Assembly: GCA_050248495.1 (NCBI GenBank)
Contig: JBFWSG010000015.1
Location: 1 to 64,000 of the forward strand
Direction of reading: 5' to 3'
Length of the DNA: 64,000 bases
From: DASYDU01 sp050248495
GTDB lineage: Bacteria > Planctomycetota > Planctomycetia > Pirellulales > Lacipirellulaceae
The notes under the pieces were generated by a model. That model saw only the letters and a list, made by a program, of their open reading frames with translations. It searched no databases and was not told the DNA's origin. Position numbers and translations under genes: made by a program. Below are positions 53,201 to 62,433 of the stretch, piece by piece (position 1 is the stretch's first letter; each line of letters starts with the position of its first letter).

Positions 53201-53397
53201 GCTTCGACCGGGCGGAGTTCCAAGATTCGCCGCAAGACAAGTCGATCCGCGCCGCAGTGGCCATCGCGCAAGTTGCCGGCGACGGCTTCACCAATCGCGC
53301 ATTTGGCTTCGACGACGTGGTGGTCCGACGGATCGACGACGACGTCACGCTCGACACGGAGGCGACCGACTTCGTATTCACGCTGATCGGCCAGTAA
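50287..53397 (+). CDS. Secreted subtilase (S8) with PPC-like domain and 47-residue tandem repeats
   Basis: A 1036-residue protein. The N-terminus ETLESRQMFSAE resembles the LEPR-xLL sorting motif of planctomycete surface proteins. The S8 domain has Asp103 (VIDSGIAWDH), His146 (GAHGTHVAG), the oxyanion Asn249 (SAGNS) and Ser323 (SGTSMAAPYVAG), so it should be active. Residues ~390-490 look like a pre-peptidase C-terminal (PPC) domain (ESAFDLGTIG...GSRSDVDYFRFTA). Residues ~690-1015 hold about seven repeats of 47 residues. No C-terminal PEP-CTERM tail is present, so attachment differs from the other surface proteins here. Substrate unknown. Confidence 0.9.
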   Translation: MSSQRSRRGAARRAVARRTVVETLESRQMFSAEPVGGLLGGGFEHHQLSEPDFWYDTSANFDVDAQVGDLEQTLAAANQLTGLTQARNEYGLLGYGQTVAVIDSGIAWDHPNLGGGFGGDYRVVGGWDFSEENDANPYDDGPSGAHGTHVAGIVGATMGPTGDEGVAPGVDLVGLRVFNDQGAGYFGWVEKALRWVHTNRNAFAYPITAVNLSLGTAWNAATVPSWSMLEDEFAQLKSDGIFVAVSAGNSFTTYKTPGLSYPAASSSVVPVMAVDDNGSLSYFSQRHERAIAAPGRTIRSTVPDYVGNQNGQTDDWASFSGTSMAAPYVAGASVLIREAMQFVGYTNITQDTIYDHMMATADDVFDAATNATYKRLNVGAALDALMPDDEFGSTVESAFDLGTIGASGMDVQGTIGSRSDVDYFRFTAAASGTVTFAAATTHYLDAKWAGDGVASDDGLTYTINIVAGQSYTVGLATAGGVGHFELSVTADSSFTFVDWGTVSQQRQLGVGVSGESWYCVTAQQAGYLTAEAFYSAQCQVEIAWFDTNLQQVASGTLDADCQRVDRQVTAGEQLFLRVSGLSDGVDFRLTNLVDLEGGNLLISGTDGDDTLSFTAGATHQIVVNGVAYEIDAASVGMIQIDAGAGQDSITITGTTANETATLRAGDAQVQGAGYAVAAIAVENVVVIGGGGRDIAAMYDSINNDELVARPEAVTLRGPGYENTAADFDYVAAYSSAGGYDRAAFHDSAGDDAFSSRPDRAALQGAGYLNMADRFEFVAAYATSGTDLAYFYDSAGDDAFTGRPDRAVLQGAAYTNAAYGFDQALAYAIAGGYDRATFYDSASNDEFTCRPNRALLQGNGYFNLATGFDDALAYAINGGNDRAVFYDSAGNDVFTSRAGRAVLQGTGFMNVATGFGQAVAYAIAGGIDQALFYDTAGNDAFLSRASRASMQGTGYLNVASGFRHAAAYATEGGFDRAEFQDSPQDKSIRAAVAIAQVAGDGFTNRAFGFDDVVVRRIDDDVTLDTEATDFVFTLIGQ
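52354..53331 (+). repeat. Seven 47-codon (141-bp) tandem repeats in the subtilase
   Basis: The motif (Y/H)D(S/T)AGxDxF starts units at residues 698, 745, 791, 838, 885, 932 and 979, spaced 47, 46, 47, 47, 47 and 47. The consensus is roughly FYDSAGNDxFxxRPDRAxLQ then GxGYxNxAxGFDxAxAYA and xxGGYDRA. Acidic DSAGND turns and GGxD suggest an RTX-like, possibly calcium-binding, beta-solenoid, but the classic GGxGxDxxx nonapeptide is not present. A degenerate earlier unit lies near residue 650. Confidence 0.85.
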
Positions 53398-53415
53398 GCC
53401 CAGTGAGCCGCCAGC

Positions 53416-54569
<1,154 letters not shown>

Positions 54570-54573
<4 letters not shown>

Positions 54574-55823
54574 GACGCTACTCTCTCAACGTAGTTGCGG
54601 CGAATCACGCGTGCCGGGCAGCCAACCGCGACCACATGGTCCGGCAAGTCGCCGATTACCACCGCGCCGGCGCCCACGACGCTATGCGAGCCGACCGCGA
54701 CTCCCGGTGCGACGCAGCTGCCCACACCCAAGAGCGTGTGCGCCCCGACCGTCACGCCCCCGGCCAGCACCGCGCCAGGGCCAATGTGAGCAAAATCGCC
54801 GATCCGGCAGTCGTGATCGATCGACGCGGATGTATTGACGATGGCGTGCCGGCCGATCGCACAATTCGGTTGGATCGTCGCGCTGGCACAGACGATCGAT
54901 CCGGCGCCGAGTGTTGCAGATTCATGCACTGTCGCCCGCGGATGGACGACGCGGACCCAGTCGAGCGCGTGATACTCCGCGACGTCGCGCCGCAGCCGCG
55001 AATCGCCGAGCGCGATCAAAGCCCGCGTTTGCTGATTCGGCTCGACGAGCGACAGTGGGCCGCGAATGTCGACACCGAGCAGCTGCTGGCCCTGCTTGGA
55101 CGGATTGTCGTCGTAGGCCGCTTCGACTGGAATTCCCGCCGCCTGCAAAGTCGCCACGACAACCGAAGCATGACCACCCGCCCCCAATACGACGACCCCG
55201 GGTCGACACTGGGTGAGCGGCTGGGCCGTAGCGGCCCCAGCTTCGCAGATGCCGTTGCGCCACAACACGCGAAGCACCGTCAGCAGCAGAATCCGCGCGT
55301 CGACAAGCAAGTTGCAGTGATCGACATACCAAACATCCAGCTCGAACTTTCGCTCCCAGCTGATCGCGTTGCGGCCGTTGACTTGTGCCCAGCCGGTGAG
55401 GCCCGGCTGCACCTCGTGCCGGCGCGCTTCGGTGGCAGTGTAAAGCGGCAGGTATTCCACCAGAAGCGGCCGCGGCCCGATCAGGCTCATCTCGCCCCGC
55501 AACACGTTCCAAAGTTCCGGCAGCTCGTCGAGACTCGTGCTTCGCAGCCACCGCCCAAATCGCGTCAGCCGCGCGCCATCCGACAGCGGCCGGCCTTGAT
55601 CGTCCGTCGCATCGATCATCGTGCGAAACTTGATCAAATGAAATCTGCCGCCCGATTTGCCGATCCTCGTCTGCGTGAACAGCACGGGATTCCCCAACTG
55701 CATGCGGACGGCAGCGGCAATCACCGCCAGCAGCGGCGCGAAGAGCACCAGTAGCAAGGCAGCGACAATCCGATCGACGATCGGCTTGCAGCAGTATCGA
55801 TAGATTCCAGTCGACGGCGTCAT
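54570..55823 (-). CDS. Phosphoglycosyltransferase-acetyltransferase fusion (PglC-PglD type)
   Basis: A 417-residue bifunctional protein. Residues 1-200 are a monotopic phosphoglycosyltransferase: one hydrophobic re-entrant helix (IVAALLLVLFAPLLAVIAAA), FHLIKFRTM, the catalytic Asp-Glu in SLDELPELWNVLRG, then GEMSLIGPRP and PGLTGWAQVNGR. Residues ~208-410 are a PglD-like acetyltransferase: GAGGHASVVVATLQAAG and a left-handed beta-helix of hexapeptides (IGDFAHIGPGAVLAGGVTVG). The same order occurs in Neisseria PglB. It would acetylate the amino-sugar and transfer it to undecaprenyl phosphate, starting glycan assembly. Starts by four-base overlap with the GT4 gene. Confidence 0.88.
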
Positions 55824-57076
55824 GCGGCTTTCACCATCGTGCGAGCTACACTCGTCAGCCCAGCGACGAACCAGTCGTACACGTCGCGACTGCGATAGTG
55901 ACTGGCCCAAGTGGCGCGCGCATTGTCGCGCATCGCGGCGAGCCGCTCGGGATGTTGCAGGAGTTCGGCGATGCAACCCGCCAGCGAATCGCCGTCGCCC
56001 GCCCGATAGGTGAGCCCGCAGTTGTGCCGATCGAGCAATTGGGCCAGCTCGCCGGGCAGGCTGGAGACGAGTGCCAATCGGCCTGCCATGTACTCATAGG
56101 GCTTGTTGCCGAGGCTCATCATCGCACCTGGCGCATAGGCGCAAAGACCGATGACTGAAATCGACGCGACTGCCCGTAGCATGGCGGCATCGACATGGCC
56201 CAGCAGATGAAAGTTCGCCATCCCGGCGGTTTGGCGGCGGATGGCGGTCAATTTCGAGCCGCCGCCACAGAGCACAAACTGCACATTGTCTGTGTCCCGC
56301 GCCGCCAGCATTCGCGCCGCGCCAACGATTGCATCGAAATCATGGTGCCGCTCGAACCCGCCCGCGAAAAAGCAAATCGGCCTCCGCGGATCGATCCCTC
56401 TCTCCACGAGCTCCGTGATCCGCCCATGCAACGCGTCCTCCGGCAAATCTGCCGGCTCGAAGCCAAGCGGCACGGCCAGGTCGCCGACGCGCCGCGTGCG
56501 ACCGGCGTGCTTGAGCGCCCAGGAGAGGTACGTCTCGGAAACGGCGCAAAGCGCATCGGCTCGGCTGCAGGCCCGCCGCGCCATTCGGCGATAAGAGTGC
56601 AAGAACAGCGAACTGAGCGAACGCGTCCCATATGGCAGCGCGCTCGGAAACACATCCGGCCAGAGATCGCGCACGTCGACCACCGTCGGAACATCATGAA
56701 CTCGGCCGTAAGCCGTTGCCGCGTCGGCCCATTCCAGCGACGGGATCGCCGCCACGATCAGGTCCGGGGGTGACTCGCGGCGGACCAACTCGCCAAAGCG
56801 TTTGCCGAGGATATGGCAGTGACGCAGCCGGGCCAGGCTGGCTGTCCGCCGATATCCCGGAGCGTGGACGAATTGAATCGAATAGTGCGGCGTCAGCTCG
56901 ACGCGCCGATCCGTGGTGAACCGCTGTTCCCGCGTGGTGTGACGGAACGTCGGCGCCCAGCGCAACACGCTGTGCCCGTGTGCCTGCAACGCATTCGCTA
57001 GATACCCGTACCGAAACAGCCGCTGCGGACCGTCAACGGGCAGGTCTTCGCCAATGTGTAGCAGCCAGACTTTCAT
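55820..57076 (-). CDS. Family 4 glycosyltransferase (polysaccharide locus)
   Basis: A 418-residue GT-B glycosyltransferase. N-terminal half: MKVWLLHIGEDLPVDGPQRL, PTVVDVRDLWPDVFPSALPY and CAVSETYLSWALKHAG. C-terminal half: RPICFFAGGFERHHDFDAIV, then FVLCGGGSKL, and the donor-site segment SLGNKPYEYMAGRLALVSSL. It resembles WbuB/WcaL-like GT4 enzymes that use nucleotide amino-sugars, but the donor is not established. ATG 57076 is chosen over 57094 because it opens the beta-strand MKVWLL. It sits in the minus-strand block of the polysaccharide locus. Confidence 0.87.
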   Translation of the reverse strand: MKVWLLHIGEDLPVDGPQRLFRYGYLANALQAHGHSVLRWAPTFRHTTREQRFTTDRRVELTPHYSIQFVHAPGYRRTASLARLRHCHILGKRFGELVRRESPPDLIVAAIPSLEWADAATAYGRVHDVPTVVDVRDLWPDVFPSALPYGTRSLSSLFLHSYRRMARRACSRADALCAVSETYLSWALKHAGRTRRVGDLAVPLGFEPADLPEDALHGRITELVERGIDPRRPICFFAGGFERHHDFDAIVGAARMLAARDTDNVQFVLCGGGSKLTAIRRQTAGMANFHLLGHVDAAMLRAVASISVIGLCAYAPGAMMSLGNKPYEYMAGRLALVSSLPGELAQLLDRHNCGLTYRAGDGDSLAGCIAELLQHPERLAAMRDNARATWASHYRSRDVYDWFVAGLTSVARTMVKAA

Positions 57077-57174
57077 TGTTTGACCCGTTCGCATCGCCGC
57101 TGGATACCAGAAATGAGCGGCCGCGAACTATAGCTATCAACGGAGAAACAGCCAATGCCGGCTGCTCCGCGAGG

Positions 57175-58575
57175 TCACGCAGTTGGACACGCTGACAGCG
57201 TCGTCGCTGGTTTGGGCGCTGCAACCACTTTTGGAATTGCCCGCGGGCGTCGCCTGATCGCGGGCGACCGCCGAGGCAACCCCCGCGCCGGGGCCGACAA
57301 ATCCATCAGCGAAGCCATGTTGCCCGAATACAGCAGGCAAATCGCGCCGACCGGGACGATCATGAAGGCGTCGAGCGTGTAATTGGCCGCATTCACCACG
57401 ACGACCGAAGTCAGCGTCAGCATCGCCCAGTCTCGACAAGGTGCGCGGCGGCGCAAGATCGCCCACGCCGAAAGGCCTGCGACGTAGAGCGAATAGGCGA
57501 TATACAATCCCAGCCCCACCTGCCCGTAGCGCGACAGCAAGTACACATAGTAGTTGTCGGCGAAGCTGGGCAATTCTTCGCGGAGCGGCCCGCAGCCGAA
57601 GAGCGGACTGGAAAAGTACCAGTCCATCGTGCGTTCCCAGTGAACCAGCCGGGAATTGAACGAGTTGATCGTCGTCACGTCGAATCCGTCGCCATGCAGC
57701 GCTCCGTGCAGCTTAAAGAGCAGCTCCGATAGATAGGGGAACCACTGTCGCGCGATGTCCGTGCGGACGAGATAATCCAACGACTCGTACGCACCCCAGC
57801 CGACTGCCGCGAGAGCAGCCAAATAAGTAAACCGCCGCGACGCCACACAAAGTACAACAATCGCCAGGGCTGTAAGCATCAACCCCGTCCGCGATCCGGT
57901 CAACAGGATGGTCGCCAGCACGGCGCCCCCCAGCGCCAGATAGAACGGCCGCGACGTCATGCGAAATAGCGCCACGCTCGGCAGCGCCAGCAACAGCAAC
58001 ATGATCGCGTTCGTGTTGGGGTTCAGGAAAAAGCCGAACGCTCTGCCTTGTTCGTCGAGCAAATCCATGTGCCGATCGCTGACAGCGAACAGTGTTTGCA
58101 GAGGCCGCGTGGCATCGGGCAGGAAGTACTGCGCCGCCGTAAACGCCGCGTTTAGCGCGCCGATCGAAAGCAACAACTTCAGGCAGGACATGGTCACTCC
58201 GGCGGCATTGGCCGAGCTGCGCCGGACCAGTGAGGCGCCGAAATGGAAAACGATCAGAAATGCCGCCACGCGGAGCACGTCGAGCACATCCCGCAGCGTG
58301 TGACTGATCCCGAACACCATCGACAGCATCGCAAAGCCAAACATCGCCAGCAGTAGAGCCGAAGTTAGCAGCACGTGCCGGCCGCACTTCACTTGCGGCG
58401 AAAGCAGCAATCGGCCGGAGGCCGTGCCGAACCGAACCGTGTCGGCCGCGCGCGCCGCTGCCTCACCCAGAAAAGTAGGGATTGGCAAAAGGAACATGGT
58501 GAGGATCACCATCCGATCGCCCGCCGAGAGTCGAGCGGGGGAGGTCGGTCGGCGGATCGGCGGCCGAGCTTGCAT
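57175..58575 (-). CDS. O-antigen polymerase/ligase-like membrane protein (Wzy-like)
   Basis: A 466-residue membrane protein with about ten helices and the Wzy_C-type stretch LATILLTGSRTGLMLTALAI. A large periplasmic-type loop near residues 300-350 (NSFNSRLVHWERTMDWYFSS...GCGPL) is typical of O-antigen polymerase/ligase families. It likely polymerises lipid-linked repeat units outside the cytoplasm. Such proteins share little sequence, so the call rests on topology, SRTG motif and context between glycosyltransferase genes. Confidence 0.8.
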   Translation of the reverse strand: MQARPPIRRPTSPARLSAGDRMVILTMFLLPIPTFLGEAAARAADTVRFGTASGRLLLSPQVKCGRHVLLTSALLLAMFGFAMLSMVFGISHTLRDVLDVLRVAAFLIVFHFGASLVRRSSANAAGVTMSCLKLLLSIGALNAAFTAAQYFLPDATRPLQTLFAVSDRHMDLLDEQGRAFGFFLNPNTNAIMLLLLALPSVALFRMTSRPFYLALGGAVLATILLTGSRTGLMLTALAIVVLCVASRRFTYLAALAAVGWGAYESLDYLVRTDIARQWFPYLSELLFKLHGALHGDGFDVTTINSFNSRLVHWERTMDWYFSSPLFGCGPLREELPSFADNYYVYLLSRYGQVGLGLYIAYSLYVAGLSAWAILRRRAPCRDWAMLTLTSVVVVNAANYTLDAFMIVPVGAICLLYSGNMASLMDLSAPARGLPRRSPAIRRRPRAIPKVVAAPKPATTLSACPTA

Positions 58576-58619
58576 CGAACATGTTCTCCTGGCGCCGTTG
58601 GCGCTCGTACCTCAAGCCG

Positions 58620-59576
58620 CTAGTACCACAATCGGCCGCCATGCCGTGTCAGGTACGCCAGCGCGTTGCGGTCCAGCACTTCGCGCGTGACGCCGCGCAA
58701 ATAGCTCGGCGTCGCCCAAACGCCGCGAACAAGGTTCCAGACTCCGTCGCCGCGGATGCTCCGCAGCGAATAATGCGCCATCCAGACCGCGAGGTAGGGA
58801 ATCGCGTACCGCCAAGGCAGGTAGCGGTAGGCAAGGTACGCGCGGTTGCGAACATGGTAATACAGCTCCACAGACGTCTGGCCGTTCGCCCGGCCGACCT
58901 GGCTCGGCATCGGGAAATGTTCGACTTCGATCTCCGGCTCGTACACGATCCGCGCCCCGGCCTGAATAATGCGGTAGGCCAAATCCAGCTCTTCCTCGCC
59001 GAAGAACATGTCGCTGCGATATCCGCCGAGCCGATCGACGACGCGTTTGCGAATCGCGTGACCGCAGCCGCGAAACGAAGAGACGGCCGCCCTGCGGGCG
59101 ATAATCTGCGGATCGCGCGCGATCGCGGCGCGTGAGAACGGCACCGTCGGCGTGCGCGTCGCGTTCACGACATTGGTGACGTGAAATGCCACCGCGCCGA
59201 CCGAATCATCCTGGGCGAAGCAGTCCTCGACTTTCGCCAACGCATCGTCTTTTGTGAACACGGCGTCGTCGTCGATCGAAACGAGCACTTCGCCCCGCGC
59301 CTGCTGCATGAGAGAGTTCCGGCCGCCGGACACCCCCAGTTGCTCAGGCACTCGGAAGGCCCGGACTCGCTCATCGCCGAACTCGCGTTTCACAGCGGCA
59401 GCGGTGTCCGTACCGTCCGACGCATCGTCCAGGACGACGACTTCAAAGTCGGCTAGACTTTGGCCAAGGATACTGCGGATGCAATCTCGCAGCGCTTCCA
59501 ATCGGTTTCGCGTGAGCACCAGCACGCTCAGTTGCGGGCCTTGCGATGTTGCACTCGTCACGACTGTATCTCCCAT
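58620..59576 (-). CDS. Family 2 glycosyltransferase
   Basis: A 318-residue GT-A enzyme that begins with LSVLVLTRNRLEALRDCIRS, LADFEVVVLDDASDGTDT, then GVSGGRNSLMQQARGEVLVS and the DDD metal motif in SIDDDAVF, followed by FRGCGHAIRKRVVDRLGGY and FFGEEELDLAYRI (catalytic Glu region). It transfers a sugar from a nucleotide donor with inversion, using a divalent metal. The donor and acceptor are unknown. It sits between the Wzy-like and Wzx-like genes, closely spaced on the minus strand. Confidence 0.87.
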   Translation of the reverse strand: MGDTVVTSATSQGPQLSVLVLTRNRLEALRDCIRSILGQSLADFEVVVLDDASDGTDTAAAVKREFGDERVRAFRVPEQLGVSGGRNSLMQQARGEVLVSIDDDAVFTKDDALAKVEDCFAQDDSVGAVAFHVTNVVNATRTPTVPFSRAAIARDPQIIARRAAVSSFRGCGHAIRKRVVDRLGGYRSDMFFGEEELDLAYRIIQAGARIVYEPEIEVEHFPMPSQVGRANGQTSVELYYHVRNRAYLAYRYLPWRYAIPYLAVWMAHYSLRSIRGDGVWNLVRGVWATPSYLRGVTREVLDRNALAYLTRHGGRLWY

Positions 59577-59593
59577 GTTTGCCGCGGCATCGG

Positions 59594-60946
59594 CTACACG
59601 AAGGCTGTGGAATCAACTCGCCCCACATTCGACCAGATACCCAGCCTCGCCCTGACCGCCCACACCATTCCGACGCTCCAGAACGTGATGGCGCCGGCGT
59701 TTGCTAATGCCGTCCCGAAGATTCCATACCGCGGAATCAGCCACACACTTAGCATCAGGTTGACGGACAGTCCTGCCGCAAGGACCTTTAATGACGTCCG
59801 TTGATGCCCCGTCATGTTCAGCAAGTGATCCGCCGACCCAGAGATCGCATTGGCCGCGAGTCCGACGAGCAGCACCACGAGCACGGGATATCCCGCGACA
59901 AATTCGTCGCCGAATAACCGCAGAATTTGCTTTCCGAAAACGACCAGCGGCAGTACAACGCACAGCATAAAGCCGGTGGATACCCAGGCCGCAAACCGCG
60001 CGTGCCGGCGGAGTTCGCTGCGCCGGCCCTTGGCGTGCAGGCTGGAAAACTGGGGCGCGACCAGCATGTTCACCGCGATCACGCCCAGCAGTGCGACATC
60101 GGCCAACCGTTCCATGGCGGCATACGTCCCGGCCGAACGTGCGTCCAAAAATAGTCCCGACATCAGCACGCCGGTTCGTCCTTGCAGATACATCAACAGC
60201 GCTCCGGACGTCAGCATCGAGGCTGTGCCGAACCATTCGCGCGTCCGATAGTCGCATCGAATCGTTGGATTCTGAACGCCCGCGAAGCAGCGCCACTGCG
60301 AGTAGACAACGAGCAGCCCGCCGGCCGAGGCGATCAGATACATAAGCAGTGCCGCATTGACGGAGATGGGGCCGCGATGCAGCGCAAAAATCGGCAGCAA
60401 TGCGATAAGCAATAGCAACGGCTGGGCGAGCGACCCCAGCATGCTGGAGATGGCGTGACCCGATCCCCGCACAATGGCGCCCCCCAGGAAGAAGAGCGAG
60501 AGCACCGGCACCGCCAGCGCCGCAATCAAGAAATTCTGCGTAGCGGCTACGGAATCGGAACGGTGCCAGACGGCCGCCCCACCGGCCAGCAGCAGCGCCA
60601 AAGCACAGGACTGCAGCAGCGTGAGTTGGACGCTCCGCCGCCGGAAACCGGCGACGAGCGACTCTTCTCCGCGCGCTCGATATTCGGCAATGTACTTTAG
60701 CGCCGCCGTGGCAAAGCCGGCTTGAGAGAGAATGAGTGCGACTTGCACCCAGGCGAGCACGTAGGCATAAGTCCCATACCCGGCCTGCTCAAGCGTTCGC
60801 GCCAACACGATTTGCAGCGCGAGCGCCAGTCCCGCGCCAATTAGCTTGATTGCCACTGCGGCCGCCGCTTCATGCGCTGCCCGGGCGACTGCCAGCTTTG
60901 GCAGCACGACTCCCGAGAGCGATTGGAGAATCGGGATTTGGCTCAT
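59594..60946 (-). CDS. Polysaccharide flippase (Wzx/RfbX-like, MOP superfamily)
   Basis: A 450-residue protein with about twelve hydrophobic helices. It starts SQIPILQSLSGVVLPKLAVA, then IKLIGAGLALALQIVLARTL and EQAGYGTYAYVLAWVQVALI, the typical Wzx/MATE-like opening. Such flippases move undecaprenyl-linked oligosaccharide units to the periplasmic side. ATG 60946 starts just ahead of the first helix; an in-frame extension to 61111 would run through the divergent regulatory region. It is the first gene of the minus-strand block. Confidence 0.87.
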   Translation of the reverse strand: MSQIPILQSLSGVVLPKLAVARAAHEAAAAVAIKLIGAGLALALQIVLARTLEQAGYGTYAYVLAWVQVALILSQAGFATAALKYIAEYRARGEESLVAGFRRRSVQLTLLQSCALALLLAGGAAVWHRSDSVAATQNFLIAALAVPVLSLFFLGGAIVRGSGHAISSMLGSLAQPLLLLIALLPIFALHRGPISVNAALLMYLIASAGGLLVVYSQWRCFAGVQNPTIRCDYRTREWFGTASMLTSGALLMYLQGRTGVLMSGLFLDARSAGTYAAMERLADVALLGVIAVNMLVAPQFSSLHAKGRRSELRRHARFAAWVSTGFMLCVVLPLVVFGKQILRLFGDEFVAGYPVLVVLLVGLAANAISGSADHLLNMTGHQRTSLKVLAAGLSVNLMLSVWLIPRYGIFGTALANAGAITFWSVGMVWAVRARLGIWSNVGRVDSTAFV

Positions 60947-61263
60947 CGAACAGCAATTTCCGCGACGGTAGCGGCGGCGCACGTCGACCCCGCGCCCAGG
61001 AGGGGCGAGTAGGGTATCGACTCTCGACGCGCACGCCAAGTTCAAAGCCGTTCGCCATGAACTCTGCGCGTCTGCCAGCACTAATCGGGCGACTCTACGG
61101 TTCGGACGCAACGCACCCCCCGTCGGCCAAATTGCCTTGCCTTCACTGCTGGTTTTTGTGTACTAACCGCCTGCCTGTTCCCGCGTTCTGACGAACCGAC
61201 TCCCTTCCCGGCGCCAACCGACGCCGACGGGGACGATGTTCTCTCGCACATAAGCCGCAAATC
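60947..61263. other. Divergent promoter region of the polysaccharide locus
   Basis: About 315 bases between the minus-strand assembly block and the plus-strand export genes. It should contain both promoters. No clear -35/-10, sigma54 pattern or operator was identified by eye. Confidence 0.4.
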
Positions 61264-62403
61264 ATGTCGTGCTGTCGCGAACAATTTGCGCTTCGCCACG
61301 CCTGGGGATCGGTGCTGCGCGGTATTTGGCCGATGATCCTCGCATTGATAACGGCGACCCTTGTCGTCGGTTGCACTTCCACCCATTTCACCGCCGAATC
61401 GATGCCCGCCGCGCTCAACGTGCCGCCCGCCAATCCCACGCCGTACATGGACATCGCCGGCATGATCGGTCCCGGCACCGGCACGAACATCATCAGCCCC
61501 GGTGATCTCTTGGAGGTCACGCTCTTGAGCGGGAGTGGAGGCGAACTGGAAAAAGAGCCGATCCAGGTTCGCGTGACCAACGAAGGCACCGTCGACGCGC
61601 CGCCGATCGGACCGGTGCCGGTAGTCGGCCTGGAGCCGTTCGCCGCCGAACAGCGAATTGCCCGCGCGGCGATCGATCGCGGCATCTTCGTCCGCCCCAG
61701 CGTGACGGTGCAGATTCTCACGCCGGCGGTGAACCGCATCACCGTGCTCGGCGCCGTGGCAGAGCCCGGCGTCAAAGAACTCTCGAAGGGCTCGAGCGAC
61801 CTCGCGCGGGCGATCGCCGCCGCGGGCGGGCTCACCGACGAAGCCGGCACCAAGGTCGACGTCGTCCGCTACAGCACGCAGCCGATCTTCGCCGGTGGCC
61901 CATCGGCGCCGCAAGGCAGCCCGGATGGCGTGGTGCTCGCCTCATACAATCCCACCGCACCGCCGCAGACCACGCGGATCGATCTCGCCCAGGCCCCGGG
62001 CCAGACGCACCCGAACTACACGCTCGGCGACCGAGACGTGGTGATGGTCCTGCCGCAGGAGAAGCAGTACATCCACGTCACGGGCCTGGTCAGGACTCCC
62101 AACCAGTTCGAGCTGCCCCGCCATCAGGACGTGACCGTGATGGACGCCATCGCGCTAGCCGGCGGCGTGTCGTCGCCCGTGGCCGACAAGGTCTACGTGA
62201 TTCGCCGCCTGCCGGACGCCCCCGAGCCGGCGGTCATCGAAGTCAGCATCCGCGAAGCCAAGTCGAACGGCAACGAGAACCTGCGCCTGGCCCCGGGCGA
62301 CCTGGTGAGCGTCGAGCGGACGATGACCACCATCTGCGTCGACACGATGATGTCGCTGTTCCGCGTCGGCGTGAACGTGGGCGGCAACCTGGTCGCCTTC
62401 TAG
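61264..62403 (+). CDS. Polysaccharide export lipoprotein (Wza-like)
   Basis: A 379-residue protein with a signal sequence ending in the lipobox LVVGC (Cys37), so probably an outer-membrane lipoprotein. The mature part begins with the Poly_export domain (NIISPGDLLEVTLLSGSGGE, then IQVRVTNEGTVDAPPIGPVP and VVGLEPFAAEQRIARAAID) and continues with two SLBB-type domains (NRITVLGAVAEPGVKELSKG; KQYIHVTGLVRTPNQFELPR). Wza forms the channel through which polymer leaves the cell. A later ATG at 61333 is an alternative start. Followed after 30 bases by a Wzc-like gene. Confidence 0.9.
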   Translation: MSCCREQFALRHAWGSVLRGIWPMILALITATLVVGCTSTHFTAESMPAALNVPPANPTPYMDIAGMIGPGTGTNIISPGDLLEVTLLSGSGGELEKEPIQVRVTNEGTVDAPPIGPVPVVGLEPFAAEQRIARAAIDRGIFVRPSVTVQILTPAVNRITVLGAVAEPGVKELSKGSSDLARAIAAAGGLTDEAGTKVDVVRYSTQPIFAGGPSAPQGSPDGVVLASYNPTAPPQTTRIDLAQAPGQTHPNYTLGDRDVVMVLPQEKQYIHVTGLVRTPNQFELPRHQDVTVMDAIALAGGVSSPVADKVYVIRRLPDAPEPAVIEVSIREAKSNGNENLRLAPGDLVSVERTMTTICVDTMMSLFRVGVNVGGNLVAF

Positions 62404-62433
62404 CCAACCGCAATTGACCCTTTGCCACACTGC

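Noticed and set aside
51694..53271. 525-codon open frame opposite the subtilase repeats
   Set aside because: Antisense shadow produced by the GC-rich tandem repeats; no family resemblance and no start signal.
52354..53331. Possible CRISPR-like array
   Set aside because: The repeats are 141 bp, tandem, in frame and coding, with no spacers.
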